Assembly (NCBI GenBank): GCA_028279345.1
Contig: JANQNY010000030.1
Span: 99,711-163,710, forward strand
From: Geminicoccaceae bacterium
GTDB taxonomy: Bacteria > Pseudomonadota > Alphaproteobacteria > Geminicoccales > Geminicoccaceae
Direction of reading: 5' to 3'
DNA length: 64,000 nucleotides
Position numbers and translations under genes: made by a program
The notes under the pieces: generated by a model
The model's database searches: none
Told to the model about the DNA's origin: nothing
Seen by the model: the letters and a program-made list of their open reading frames with translations, nothing else
In this document: positions 34,276 to 43,512 of the stretch, one piece after another
Numbering within the stretch: the stretch's first letter is position 1
Layout of the letters: each line of letters opens with the position of its first letter

Positions 34276-35037
34276 TCAAGCGAGGCGCGCGTAGATGTCG
34301 CCCGAGCAGTCCTGGCCCGCGAGGTCCTTGAGCCAAGCGTCGAGGTGCTCCCGATCGCACCATGCTTCGAAGACCAGGTCGAGGCTTTCGCCGAGCGACG
34401 CGTTGAACCGGTAGTCGCCGAGTTCGGCGAGGCGATCGAGGCACGCGTCGGCACGCACCGGCGTGCCTGCGAGGAACTCGAACGACAGGAGGGGAACTGC
34501 GCTGGTCAGGCCACGCAGGACGGCCAGCTCGTGCCCCTCGACATCGATCTTGATGAAGTGCGGTCGGCCGTGCCGCGCGATCAGCTCGTCGACGGTGGTC
34601 GCCGGGACGGTGACCCGCTCGCCCCATTCCACATCGCCGAACGAGGGGATGGTCTCGACGTCGCTGAGAAAGGTGGTCGACGTCGTGCTCACGGTCGGCG
34701 TCGCGTGGCTGAGGTGCAGCTCGATCGAGCCCGGTTGCTCGTCGACCGCTGCCTCGACCAGCTCGACGCCGTTGTCCTTGCCCAACCACCACCTCAGGAA
34801 GCGTGCCAAGTCCGGCTGCGGCTCGACGGCGATGACCCGCGCGCCAAGCCGCCGCCACGACGCCGTGCGCCCGCCGACATGCGCGCCGATGTCGAAGCAG
34901 AGGACCCCGGGCGCGATCAGCGGTCGGTAGAAGCGGTCTAGCGCTCGCCGCTGCGACGGCGGCCAATGATAGAGGTAGAGCGAGCGCGAGAGGCCCCGAA
35001 GGCGCGCCCAGCGATTCTTGGCTGCAGCGAAGGGCAC
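34276..35037 (-). CDS. FkbM-family methyltransferase
   Basis: A 253-residue SAM-dependent methyltransferase. CFDIGAHVGGRTASW is the SAM motif I, VIAVEPQPDLA the acidic motif, and TTVDELIARHGRPHFIKIDVEGHELAVLRG the hallmark FkbM segment; PLLSFEF follows. Family members O-methylate sugars or polyketides, and the target here is unknown. It converges on the hydantoinase gene with 9 bp between stops and lies 17 bp downstream of idi, so could be co-transcribed with idi. Confidence 0.88.
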   Translation of the reverse strand: MPFAAAKNRWARLRGLSRSLYLYHWPPSQRRALDRFYRPLIAPGVLCFDIGAHVGGRTASWRRLGARVIAVEPQPDLARFLRWWLGKDNGVELVEAAVDEQPGSIELHLSHATPTVSTTSTTFLSDVETIPSFGDVEWGERVTVPATTVDELIARHGRPHFIKIDVEGHELAVLRGLTSAVPLLSFEFLAGTPVRADACLDRLAELGDYRFNASLGESLDLVFEAWCDREHLDAWLKDLAGQDCSGDIYARLA

Positions 35038-35054
35038 GCGGTTGCGCCGCGCGG

Positions 35055-35588
35055 TCAGGCGGCCCGCTCAAGCAGCGGCCGCGCGCGTTCCAGGTAGATG
35101 CGCAGCCAAGGCGCGTACTTTTCTGGCCGCTGGAGGGCGTCTCGGCGCAGGTCCGCGACACCCATCCACCGCACCTCCATCACCTCGTCGGCGTTGGGGC
35201 GGACCTCGACGACGGTCCGATCGATCTCGGCCGCGAACAGCTGAACGGCCTCGTTCTCGACGAGATCGTCGCCCACCGGCGCGGCATAGTCCACCTCGCC
35301 CACCGCCTCGAAGGTGACGTCGAGCCCTAGCTCCTCACGCACGCGCCGGTGGACGCAGGCAACGGCGCTCTCGCCCCACGCCGGATGGCTGCAGCAGGTG
35401 TTCGCCCACTGGCCGCCACTGTGGTACTTGCCCAGCGCGCGGCGTTGCAGCAGCAGCTGATCATCGGCGAAGAGAAAGGCCGAGACAGCGACGTGGCGCG
35501 CACCCGTCCGGTGCGCCTCCAGCTTCTCGACCGGATAGAGCTCGCCATTGGGTCGGATGCCCTGAATGATTGGTGCAGACCCGGCCAT
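35055..35588 (-). CDS. idi: Isopentenyl-diphosphate delta-isomerase, type I
   Basis: A 177-residue Nudix-fold isomerase interconverting IPP and DMAPP. The active-site Cys is in NTCCSHP, the preceding [13 protein letters not shown] is an Idi signature, and [10 protein letters not shown] contains the catalytic Glu. REELG is the Nudix-derived motif. It supports isoprenoid synthesis; no other isoprenoid or carotenoid gene is adjacent. Its 5' end lies 151 bp from the divergent SDR gene. Confidence 0.93.
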   Translation of the reverse strand: MAGSAPIIQGIRPNGELYPVEKLEAHRTGARHVAVSAFLFADDQLLLQRRALGKYHSGGQWANTCCSHPAWGESAVACVHRRVREELGLDVTFEAVGEVDYAAPVGDDLVENEAVQLFAAEIDRTVVEVRPNADEVMEVRWMGVADLRRDALQRPEKYAPWLRIYLERARPLLERAA

Positions 35589-35739
35589 CCTCGTCCTCCA
35601 CGGGCCGGCGGCGCACAGCCTCGACCGCTATCGTTGCGACAAACGCGATGGTCGCATCATGGCCTCGGCGAAGTGGGCTTGCCAGCCGCGATGCGCTCGC
35701 GGATCGTCAAAAACGTGTCGAGCGTTCGGGAGGCGGGCA

Positions 35740-36495
35740 ATGGCAGAAGCGCCACGGGTGGTGGTGATCACGGGTGCGGGGACGGGGATAGGGCGCGCAG
35801 TCGCCCAAAGCCTTGCGGCGTCCGGCTTCGCCTGCGTCCTCGCCGGGCGACGCGCTGCGGCGCTCGAGGAGACGGCAGCACTGCTCGGTTCGGGCGCCAA
35901 GAGCCTCTGCGTCCCGACCGATGTCGGCGACGTCGCAGCAGTGCGCGCCCTGTTCGACACTGCAGTCGACCGGTTCGGCCGCGTTGATCTGCTGTTCAAC
36001 AACGCCGGTGCGGGCGCGCCGCCAGTTGCGGTGGATGAGCTCGACGTCGCGACCTGGGATAACGTGGTGCGCGTCAACCTCTCGGGCGCGTTCTACTGCG
36101 CGCGCGAAGCGTTTCGCGTGATGCGGCAACAGAACCCACGAGGCGGGCGGATCATCAACAACGGCTCCATCTCGGCGCACACGCCGCGCCCGTTCTCCGC
36201 ACCTTACACCGCCACGAAGCACGCAATGACCGGGCTCACGAAGTCGCTGGCCCTCGACGGGCGCGGCTTCGGCATCGCGTGCGGGCAGATCGACATCGGC
36301 AACGCCGCCACGCCCATGACCGAGCGGATGACAGAGGGCGTGCCTCAGGCCGATGGCAGTACGCGGGTCGAGCCGCGCATGGACGTGGCGCATGTGGGCG
36401 CGGCCGTCGCGCACATGGCGGCCCTGCCGCTGGACGCCAACGTGCTGTTCATGACGGTGATGGCGACCAATATGCCCTTCGTTGGGCGCGGCTGA
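35740..36495 (+). CDS. Short-chain dehydrogenase/reductase
   Basis: A 251-residue classical SDR. Cofactor motif TGAGTGIG is near residue 11, NNAG at about 90, the catalytic Ser in NNGSISAH and the Tyr/Lys pair in YTATKHA (YxxxK). The Arg in AGRRAAAL after beta2 suggests NADP(H) preference. Substrate unknown; the C-terminal [12 protein letters not shown] is characteristic of a common proteobacterial subgroup. The ATG at 35740 follows GGGAGG. Its stop codon directly abuts the stop of the phosphoesterase gene on the other strand. Confidence 0.9.
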   Translation: MAEAPRVVVITGAGTGIGRAVAQSLAASGFACVLAGRRAAALEETAALLGSGAKSLCVPTDVGDVAAVRALFDTAVDRFGRVDLLFNNAGAGAPPVAVDELDVATWDNVVRVNLSGAFYCAREAFRVMRQQNPRGGRIINNGSISAHTPRPFSAPYTATKHAMTGLTKSLALDGRGFGIACGQIDIGNAATPMTERMTEGVPQADGSTRVEPRMDVAHVGAAVAHMAALPLDANVLFMTVMATNMPFVGRG

Positions 36496-37221
36496 TCAGG
36501 CGACCCCGGCGAGCGGCGTCGGCAGGTCGAGGGTCATCTCGTCGATGCCCAATGGGCTTACCCAGCGGATCGTCCCCTCGGTGAGGTCGGTGACCACGTG
36601 CGCTGGGACGTCGCCATGCAGGCTTCCAGGGTTAACGACGAGCGTGTCGCCGACCCGGTCCCACCACCGGCCGCCCGGCAGAAACGGCGATTCGTGAAGG
36701 TGGCCCGCGAAGACCACCGTTGGACGGTGCCAGCGGATCCGCTCGACCAAGGCGCTGCTGCCGGCCTCGGGGCGACCCGGCGGGCACCGGCAGACGCGCG
36801 TTCTGGCGGGAGGCTCGTGGTGGACCCAGAACCACGGTCCTTGATCCGCAGCGTGCCGCCGTGGCGTAGGCAGGTGACCCGATTCAGCCGACCAGGGCCA
36901 GAGCGTGACGGTGAGCTGCTTCCACGCAACGGTGCTGCCGTCCACGAACACCCGCGGCGCGGCGGACGCAACCAGCCATGACGCTTCACCATCGGGCCCG
37001 TCGACGTCGTGATTGCCGCTCACCGCGAGGACGGGCACGCGACGCGAAAGTCGCCAGAGCGTCTGCCGCATCGTGCGTCGCTGCTGCTCGATCGGCACAT
37101 GGCCCGTCAGGTCGAGCAGATCGCCCGCCAGGATCACCGCCTCATAGTCTTCTGCGACCTCTTCGATCCACGCTAGTTGACGAAGGTTGAAGTGTATGTC
37201 TGCCACCGTCAGCAGGCGCAT
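36496..37221 (-). CDS. Calcineurin-like metallophosphoesterase
   Basis: A 241-residue phosphoesterase with the full metal set: VADIHFN (DxH), LAGDLLD (GDxxD), SGNHDVDG (GNHD), a His in WVHHEPP and AGHLHES (GHxH). No signal peptide, so cytosolic. The substrate could be a nucleotide, phospholipid precursor or protein phosphate. Its upstream region (37222-37389) is AT-richer with TGC/GCA repeats. Confidence 0.9.
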   Translation of the reverse strand: MRLLTVADIHFNLRQLAWIEEVAEDYEAVILAGDLLDLTGHVPIEQQRRTMRQTLWRLSRRVPVLAVSGNHDVDGPDGEASWLVASAAPRVFVDGSTVAWKQLTVTLWPWSAESGHLPTPRRHAADQGPWFWVHHEPPARTRVCRCPPGRPEAGSSALVERIRWHRPTVVFAGHLHESPFLPGGRWWDRVGDTLVVNPGSLHGDVPAHVVTDLTEGTIRWVSPLGIDEMTLDLPTPLAGVA

Positions 37222-37292
37222 CGCCGCTGGCTCCCTGATGCTTTCGAAGTTCTTTATACGATTTGATCCGAATGCGCCATCATAACTTAATC

Positions 37293-37375
37293 AATGCTGC
37301 AGCGCACACAACACCCGAGTATGTGCACTGCAAAAAACGCGCACGTGGCCTCTATGAATATTGCAGCGCAGCATT
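37293..37375. promoter_or_regulatory. TGC/GCA-rich repeated motifs upstream of phosphoesterase gene
   Basis: Three related elements lie in the 168-bp gap: AATGCTGCAGCGCA (37293-37306), TGTGCACTGCAAAA (37322-37335) and TTGCAGCGCAGCATT (37361-37375). The outer pair form an inverted repeat, AATGCTGC and GCAGCATT. TGC-rich sites of this kind are bound by PhaR-type regulators of polyhydroxybutyrate granules; a link is speculative, although a bdhA gene is 5 kb away. Confidence 0.4.
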
Positions 37376-37389
37376 CGCCGTCGGCGCCG

Positions 37390-38793
37390 TCAGCCGGCGA
37401 TGCTGACCAGGTCGAGCGTGCCGTCGACACCCGCCACTTCGCGCGCGGGGCGTTGCTCCGTGGGCCTTGCGGGCGCAAATCCCTCGCTCAGGGCGCGCTC
37501 GAAGGTGGGCGCGTCGGTGAGCGCGCGTGAGCCTTCGAGCTTGTTGTGCTTTTCGAGCTTGGCCGCCAGGTTTGCGGCCGCGCCGATGACCGTGTATTCG
37601 AGCCGGTTGCCGTGGCCGAGTGCGGCGAACACGACGGGGCCGGCGACGACTGAGCCGTTCACGGCGAGGCCCGCTTCACCTGCTTCTGCCCAGTCTGCCG
37701 CCTCACCGATCACGTCTTCGAGCGCCTCGAGACCGTTGCGGGCGGCGGTCGGCGACGGCGTCACCGCGCCGAAGGTGGCCATGATCCCGTCGCCCATGAA
37801 CTTGTCGACGACACCGCCGCGTCGTTGGATCAGGGGAATGGCGCGGGCATGAAAGCGCGTGAGCATCTTGACAACATCGGCGGGCGTGCGCTGGCTCGCG
37901 AAGCTCGTGAACCCGCGCACGTCGAGCATCAAGATCGCGGCATCACGCGCCTCGGCGCGACCGGCCGCGACCTCGATCTCGGCATCGGTGACCGCATCCG
38001 CCACGCCCTCGGACAGAAACCGCCGTAGCTGCCGGCCGGCCGCCTCCTCGCGCACGGCCGTCACCAGCATGCGCCGCGCGCGGAAGACGGCCAAGCTCAA
38101 CACCGCCGTCACCACGACGAGGGTGAAGACCTTGTCGAACTCGGCGCCGATCAGCACGTACGGCCCGGTCATGTAGTCGACGAAGTTGCGGGTGATCACC
38201 TCCTCGCCACCGTCGTCGAGCGCATAGGCGACGACGATGATCCAGCCGATCGCTGCGAAGGCGCCCATCGACAGCACGAACCGCGGGTCGAAGCGCAGGG
38301 CACGGATCGAGATGAAGACGAAGATGTAAGCGAACATCGGGATCTTGAGGTAGAAGGCCGCCGGTTGACCATAGTCGATGTGGAAGCTCCACAAGAGCGT
38401 CCAGAGCATCCCGACGTCGATGAGCATCGACAGCACGAGAAACCAGCCCGGCGCGAAATCGCGATGAACGAGATAGAGGCGCAGGAGAGTGAAGAGGAAA
38501 TAGGGACCGAGGATCAACGGCACCGGCTCGAACATGGTCAGCGCCGCGTCGGCGGGCTTCGGCGCGATGAAGTAAAGCAGCCCGAAGATCAGCACGACCG
38601 TCAGCTGGACGTAGGTGATGAGGCGCTCGCTGCGCGCCTCTTGATCGACGATCAGCTGCTGCACCCGCCTCGGCAGGCTGGGCATGTCGCCCTGCATGCC
38701 GAGATGCGAAAACAGGCTGCGCGGCAACCAGCGGCCAGTGCGCACCTTCGGCTCGGTCTCCACCAACGGCGGACTTGCTTCCGACTTAGCCAT
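37390..38793 (-). CDS. Class III adenylate/guanylate cyclase with six membrane helices
   Basis: A 467-residue integral membrane protein: six predicted helices (about residues 59-245) then a cyclase homology domain (about 275-440). Metal-binding Asp residues are in LMLDVRGFTSF and KFMGDGIMATFG; the Lys of VVDKFMGD, which contacts the base, is kept. In EYTVIGAAANLAAKLEKHNK the usual GDxVN is GAAAN, so the base-selecting Asp is missing, and the transition-state Arg is Lys, as in many relatives. Activity or base preference is therefore uncertain. The start overlaps the NDH-2 fusion stop by 8 bp. Confidence 0.88.
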   Translation of the reverse strand: MAKSEASPPLVETEPKVRTGRWLPRSLFSHLGMQGDMPSLPRRVQQLIVDQEARSERLITYVQLTVVLIFGLLYFIAPKPADAALTMFEPVPLILGPYFLFTLLRLYLVHRDFAPGWFLVLSMLIDVGMLWTLLWSFHIDYGQPAAFYLKIPMFAYIFVFISIRALRFDPRFVLSMGAFAAIGWIIVVAYALDDGGEEVITRNFVDYMTGPYVLIGAEFDKVFTLVVVTAVLSLAVFRARRMLVTAVREEAAGRQLRRFLSEGVADAVTDAEIEVAAGRAEARDAAILMLDVRGFTSFASQRTPADVVKMLTRFHARAIPLIQRRGGVVDKFMGDGIMATFGAVTPSPTAARNGLEALEDVIGEAADWAEAGEAGLAVNGSVVAGPVVFAALGHGNRLEYTVIGAAANLAAKLEKHNKLEGSRALTDAPTFERALSEGFAPARPTEQRPAREVAGVDGTLDLVSIAG

Positions 38794-40924
38794 CGTAGCC
38801 CGTGATCAAGCGAGAGCTCTTCCGCCACGTCAGATAGGCCCACGCCCATTCGAGACTGACGGCGACGCGGTGGCGCGGCTGCGCCAGAAACAGCACATGC
38901 ACGACACCCCAAAACCACCAGGCGACGGGCCCGGTGAGGCGAACACGCCCCAGATCCGCGACAGCCGCTGCCCGACCGATCGTCGCGAGGTTGCCGTGGT
39001 GCGTGTAAGAAAAGGGCGCCGGGTCGGACGCACCGCGGAGCCGGGCGCGCAAGAGCCGCGCGATGTAGGCACCCTCCTGCTTAGCGGCAGGCGCGATGCC
39101 CGGCACCGGCCGTCCGCCCCAAGCGCTTGACTGCGCCGTATCACCGACCGCGAACACGTCAGGCAGTCCCGGCACCTCGAGCTGCGGGTTCACCAGGACC
39201 CGACCTGCGCCATCCTGCTCGGCGCGGATCCACTTGCCGGCCGGTGAAGCCATGACGCCGGCCGCCCAGACCACGGTGCGCGTCCTGATACGGCGATCGC
39301 CGAGGCTCACACCTTCGGCGTCGATGTCGGTCGCCCGTTCGCCGCACAGCACTTCTACGCCCAACGCTTGGAGGCTGCGTCGCGTGGCGTCCGAGAGCGC
39401 TTCCGGGAAGTTGGGAAGCAGCCGTGGCGCGCCCTGGACGAGGATGACGCGCGCGTTCTCCGGGCGGAGCTGGCGGAATTCGCCGCGCAGCCCGTGCTGT
39501 GCAAGCTCGGCAACGGCGCCCGCCATCTCGACGCCGGTCGGGCCGCCACCGACGATCACAAAGGTGAGCAGCGCTTGCCGCTCGTCCGGATCCGCTGCCT
39601 GCTCGGCACGCTCGAACGCGAGCAGCAACCGCCGCCGAATGTCGGTCGCGTCGTCGATCTTCTTGAGGCCCGGGGCGAACGCCTCGAACCGATCATTGCC
39701 GAAATAGGCGTGACGGGCGCCGGTCGCGAGGACCAGGTAGTCGAAGCGCACCGAGCGCTCGCTCAACCACACCTGGCGGCGGTCGACGTCGACGCCAGTG
39801 ACACGGCCGAGAACCACGCGGACATTGGGCTGATCGCGCACCAACTCGCGGATCGGCGTCGCGATGTCCGCAGGGGAAAGGCCGCAAGTGGCGACCTGGT
39901 AGAGCAGCGGCTGAAAGAGGTGGTAATTGCGGCGATCGACCAAAGTGACGCGACAGCGGGCGTCGCGCAGTCCGGCAACCACGGCGAGTCCACCAAATCC
40001 GGCGCCGACCACGACGACGTGCGGCAGCCGTTCGTCGTCCCAGGTGGATGGCGCCACTAGTCGCTCAAACCGCGCTTCCAGGCTCGCGTCCACGGACCAG
40101 CGGCCGGCACCCTGCAGGCAGAGGATCCCGGCGAGCGACGCGCCGTAGAGCAGCGCGATCGATGGCGCCCCACCGAACCAGGCTGCAGCCACGGCCAGCA
40201 GGAAGCCAAAGGCGGCGACGCCCGTTAGGATACCGAGCGCCAAGCTGCAGGCGATGAGCCAGGCGAGCGGGAGAGCCAGCGTCGGCGACCATGGAAGGAG
40301 GAGCGGCGTCGTAGCGCCGCCTATCCAAACAACCCCGGCGGCGGAGAGCAGCGCAGCAGCCAGCACGAGACGAAGCATGAGCAGTAGAAGCGGTCGCCCC
40401 AACCGCGTCAGCGCCGCATAGAGCCGCGCCAGCCCCTTGTGCAGTGGCAATGCGGAGCGCTCCGCACCGGACGCTAACACGCTGTCGAGGGCGAACGGGC
40501 CGGCGCCGACCACGAGGAACCAGACGAGCAACGCAGCGCAGTGGAGCGGTTCTGCGCCGCCTCCAAGAGCGGCAGCCGCCAACGCCTGGAGAAGCAGTGG
40601 CACGACGGCGAGCCGCGTCAGCAGACCCATGGCGAGCAGCGCCGCGGCGGCCAAGACGACGCTGTTGGTCACGAACCCACCCACCACGGCCGACGACCAA
40701 GCGAGCTCAGGCGGCAACATGCCCCCAGCGTGGCGCACGAAGACCCAAGCGATCCACAGGCGCAAAGTGAGTTCGAAGTGTGGCCAGACGAAGGCGCGGG
40801 CCGCCTCGCCAAAGCGGGCGAGTCCGCGCAGTCGCTGCGCCAACGCCGTGTCCTTGGCAGATGGCTGAAACGGCTTGGCCAGTTCCCCCGCCACGGCGGC
40901 GCCCGATGTGAGCGTTGCGCTCAA
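38786..40924 (-). CDS. DoxX-like membrane domain fused to type II NADH dehydrogenase
   Basis: A 712-residue fusion. Residues about 45-290 hold eight or so membrane helices in DoxX-like repeats. Residues about 303-700 are a pyridine nucleotide-disulfide oxidoreductase: VVVGAGFGGLAVV (FAD), VIVGGGPTGVEMAGA (NADH), DVFAVGDTAQ (second FAD contact) and a C-terminal amphipathic region with VHVLFLAQPRHR that anchors NDH-2 enzymes to membrane. NRRNYHLFQPLLYQVATCGL is diagnostic for NDH-2. It would pass electrons from NADH to quinone without proton pumping. It overlaps the patatin stop by 4 bp, and the cyclase follows. Confidence 0.9.
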   Translation of the reverse strand: MSATLTSGAAVAGELAKPFQPSAKDTALAQRLRGLARFGEAARAFVWPHFELTLRLWIAWVFVRHAGGMLPPELAWSSAVVGGFVTNSVVLAAAALLAMGLLTRLAVVPLLLQALAAAALGGGAEPLHCAALLVWFLVVGAGPFALDSVLASGAERSALPLHKGLARLYAALTRLGRPLLLLMLRLVLAAALLSAAGVVWIGGATTPLLLPWSPTLALPLAWLIACSLALGILTGVAAFGFLLAVAAAWFGGAPSIALLYGASLAGILCLQGAGRWSVDASLEARFERLVAPSTWDDERLPHVVVVGAGFGGLAVVAGLRDARCRVTLVDRRNYHLFQPLLYQVATCGLSPADIATPIRELVRDQPNVRVVLGRVTGVDVDRRQVWLSERSVRFDYLVLATGARHAYFGNDRFEAFAPGLKKIDDATDIRRRLLLAFERAEQAADPDERQALLTFVIVGGGPTGVEMAGAVAELAQHGLRGEFRQLRPENARVILVQGAPRLLPNFPEALSDATRRSLQALGVEVLCGERATDIDAEGVSLGDRRIRTRTVVWAAGVMASPAGKWIRAEQDGAGRVLVNPQLEVPGLPDVFAVGDTAQSSAWGGRPVPGIAPAAKQEGAYIARLLRARLRGASDPAPFSYTHHGNLATIGRAAAVADLGRVRLTGPVAWWFWGVVHVLFLAQPRHRVAVSLEWAWAYLTWRKSSRLITGYDG

Positions 40925-41946
40925 AGGAAAGCCTCGATCTGCACGGTGCTGTCGACGCCGACGCGATCATAGTTCCGGTCCAGCCAGTCGCCGGCGCGAC
41001 GTCGACCGAGATCGAACAGCCAATCGAGAAAGGCGCGATCGGCGTTGAGCTTGGAGGACACGTTCAAAGCCGCGAGGTCCTGCTCGGCCTCGACCATGTG
41101 AATGTTCAGGCGCTTATAGCGGTCGCCGTCGAGATGGCCCTGGTCGATCAGCTTCGTCACGAAGGCGATGGCGCGCAGCTCACGCATCAGCGAACTATTG
41201 AACGAAAGCTCGTTCACCCGATCATAGATTTCTTGGGCACTACGCGGCACCTCTTCGATATTGATCGGGTTGATCTGGATGATCAGCACGTCCTTGCTTG
41301 CCGTGTTATAGATTAGTGGGTAAATTGGCGGGTTGCCCATATAGCCACCGTCCCAGTACGCCTCGTCGTCGATCTCCACGGTGTGGAAGAGAAACGGCAA
41401 GCAAGCGGAAGCAAGGACTGCCTTGGCTGAAATATCTTTTCCTTTAAAAACTCTAATCTTGCCGGTTTTGACGTTGGTCGCGCTCAAGAAAAGTTTGACG
41501 ACATCGTGCTCGCATTGCTCTGCAAGCCAGTCAAAATCGACGACGTCGGTGAGGACCCGCTCGAGCGGGTTATAGTTCCAGGGATTGAACTGATAGGGAG
41601 AAAAGGTGCGGCTCAGATTGTCGAACCAGAGCCAGCTCGGGGAGAAATCCATGTTCCCGACGCTGATCCAGCGGTCGATCAAGCTGGGCTGGATCGGCGA
41701 CAGGCGCGCCGCTTCGCTGGTCTTCGTCCAGAACTCGCTCAGGGCGTCCCGCGCGCCCTGATTGCCGCCGCGGGCGAGGCCGTAGGCCAGCACCGCCGCG
41801 TTCATCGAACCCGCACTGGCCCCCGAAATCCCGTCGAAGGTGAGACCGCCATGCTCGAGCAGGCAGTCCAGGACGCCCCAGCTGAACGCGCCGTGCGCAC
41901 CGCCCCCTTGGAGGCCCAAATTGATGTGTTTCGGCGCATGCGCCAT
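40921..41946 (-). CDS. Patatin-like phospholipase
   Basis: A 341-residue lipid acyl hydrolase. The oxyanion loop GLQGGGAHGAF, nucleophile elbow GISGASAGSMNA (GxSxG) and catalytic Asp in YWDGGYMGNP are all present. In alphaproteobacteria close relatives are encoded next to bdhA, as here, and have been linked to polyhydroxybutyrate mobilisation or granule surface. It overlaps the NDH-2 fusion start by 4 bp (ATGA), so translation is probably coupled. Local GC content dips in the middle of the gene (41400-41600). Confidence 0.9.
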   Translation of the reverse strand: MAHAPKHINLGLQGGGAHGAFSWGVLDCLLEHGGLTFDGISGASAGSMNAAVLAYGLARGGNQGARDALSEFWTKTSEAARLSPIQPSLIDRWISVGNMDFSPSWLWFDNLSRTFSPYQFNPWNYNPLERVLTDVVDFDWLAEQCEHDVVKLFLSATNVKTGKIRVFKGKDISAKAVLASACLPFLFHTVEIDDEAYWDGGYMGNPPIYPLIYNTASKDVLIIQINPINIEEVPRSAQEIYDRVNELSFNSSLMRELRAIAFVTKLIDQGHLDGDRYKRLNIHMVEAEQDLAALNVSSKLNADRAFLDWLFDLGRRRAGDWLDRNYDRVGVDSTVQIEAFL

Positions 41947-42033
41947 CCGCTTGTCCCGATAAGCTCGTGGTATTGTTGAAAGGCCTAGCAGTGCCGGAAC
42001 GCACGCCGGGTCACGAGGACGTGCGCCCGGCTG

Positions 42034-42816
42034 CTACTGGGCGGTCCAGCCACCGTCCATCGCAAAGGCCTGACCGCGCACCTCGTCGGCACCCGGCGAG
42101 CACAGGAACACCGCCAGATCGCCCAGCTGCTGCGGCGTGACGAACTTCTGGCTCGGCTGCTTCTCGGCCAACAGGTCGCGGGCCTCGTCATCGAAGCTCG
42201 TGCCCTTCTCGGTGGCGCGGTCCCGGATCTGCGCCTCAACCAGCGGTGTCAGCACCCAGCCGGGGCAGATGGCATTCGACGTCACGCCGGTCTTGGCGCT
42301 CTCCAAAGCCACCACCTTGGTGAGCCCGAGGATGCCGTGCTTTGCTGCGACGTAGGCCGCCTTCTCGGCGCTGGCGACGAGCCCGTGCGCCGAGGCGATG
42401 TTGACGATGCGACCCCAATTGCGCTCGTACATCTGGGGGATGGCCGCCTTGATGCCGTGGAAAACGGCCGATAGGTTGATCGCCAGGATGGCGTCCCACT
42501 TCTCGTCCGGGAACTCGTGCACCGGCGCCGTGAACTGGATGCCGGCATTGTTGACGAGGATATCCACCTTGCCCAGTTCGCGGGTCGTGTCCTCGACCAT
42601 GAGGCGGACCTCGGGTGGCCTGGACATGTCCGCGCCCGAATAGCCAACCTTCACGCTATAGCTCTCCGCGAGCTCCTTCCGCGTCTCTTCGATCTCGGCG
42701 GCATCGCCGAAGCCGTTGAGCATGATGTCCGCGCCCGAGGCCGCAAGCCGTTCGGCGACGCCCAGGCCGATCCCGCTGGTCGACCCCGTGACGATCGCCA
42801 CTTTGCCTTTCAACAT
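42034..42816 (-). CDS. bdhA: D-3-hydroxybutyrate dehydrogenase
   Basis: A 260-residue classical SDR oxidising 3-hydroxybutyrate to acetoacetate with NAD. TGSTSGIGLGVAERLA is the cofactor loop; NNAGIQFTAPVHEFP, the Ser in NIASAHGLVAS, YVAAKHGILGLTK with Tyr/Lys, and CPGWVLTPLVEAQI are specific for BdhA. CGGAGGAG precedes the ATG at 42816. It is first of a run bdhA - patatin - DoxX/NDH-2 - cyclase on the minus strand, consistent with storage-polymer carbon being fed into respiration. Confidence 0.93.
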   Translation of the reverse strand: MLKGKVAIVTGSTSGIGLGVAERLAASGADIMLNGFGDAAEIEETRKELAESYSVKVGYSGADMSRPPEVRLMVEDTTRELGKVDILVNNAGIQFTAPVHEFPDEKWDAILAINLSAVFHGIKAAIPQMYERNWGRIVNIASAHGLVASAEKAAYVAAKHGILGLTKVVALESAKTGVTSNAICPGWVLTPLVEAQIRDRATEKGTSFDDEARDLLAEKQPSQKFVTPQQLGDLAVFLCSPGADEVRGQAFAMDGGWTAQ

Positions 42817-42906
42817 GACTGCTCCTCCGTGTATGCCGGTGCGCGTTCTCGACCAGGCGGCACCAAGCCTCAACCGCAAGGGGTGGGCCGCCAATAGACG
42901 GGCGCG

Positions 42907-43512
42907 ATGACCGAAGCGTTACAACAACACTCCGACGAGTCACTGCTCGATCGTCTCCGCGCCGGCGACGATGCAGCGTTCGCCGAGCTGGTCGAGACCC
43001 AGGCACCGCGTCTACTCAGCGTCGCCAAACGGTATCTAGGCGACGTTGCCGCTGCGGAGGACTGCGTCCAAGAGGCGTTTCTGGCGGCGTTCCGTGCGCT
43101 GGACCGGTTCGAAGGGCGCAGCACGCTCTCGACCTGGCTGCATCGCATCACGGTCAACGCTGCCCTGCAGGCGCTGCGTCGCAAAGGGGCACGGGACGAG
43201 GTGGACATCGAACCACTGCTACCGACCTTCGACAGCGATGGGTTCCTGGAGGGCCGGACGCAGACGACCGCCGCCGACGCCGAGACGCTGCTCGCCGACG
43301 ACGACGTCCGCCGGCAGGTGCGCGCGGCCATCGACACGCTGCCGCTCGGGTATCGTAACATCCTCATGCTGCGCGACATCGAAGGGCTGTCGATCAAGGA
43401 GGCTGCCGAAATGCTGGAGCTGACCGAGACCAACGCGAAGGTTCGGCTGCACCGCGCCCGGCAAGCTCTGAAGAAGCTGTTGGAACCACTGTTCGTCGAA
43501 GGAGCGCTCTAG
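42907..43512 (+). CDS. ECF-type RNA polymerase sigma factor
   Basis: A 201-residue sigma-70 family member with region 2 (about residues 24-92: ETQAPRLLSVAKRYLGDVAAAEDCVQEAFLAAFRALDRFEG) and region 4 (about 135-190: TLPLGYRNILMLRDIEGLSIKEAAEMLELTETNAKVRLHRAR). There is a longer acidic linker between them. The next gene, starting immediately after its stop, is a zinc anti-sigma factor, so the pair forms a stress-response module. No clear ECF promoter was found upstream by eye. Confidence 0.92.
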   Translation: MTEALQQHSDESLLDRLRAGDDAAFAELVETQAPRLLSVAKRYLGDVAAAEDCVQEAFLAAFRALDRFEGRSTLSTWLHRITVNAALQALRRKGARDEVDIEPLLPTFDSDGFLEGRTQTTAADAETLLADDDVRRQVRAAIDTLPLGYRNILMLRDIEGLSIKEAAEMLELTETNAKVRLHRARQALKKLLEPLFVEGAL

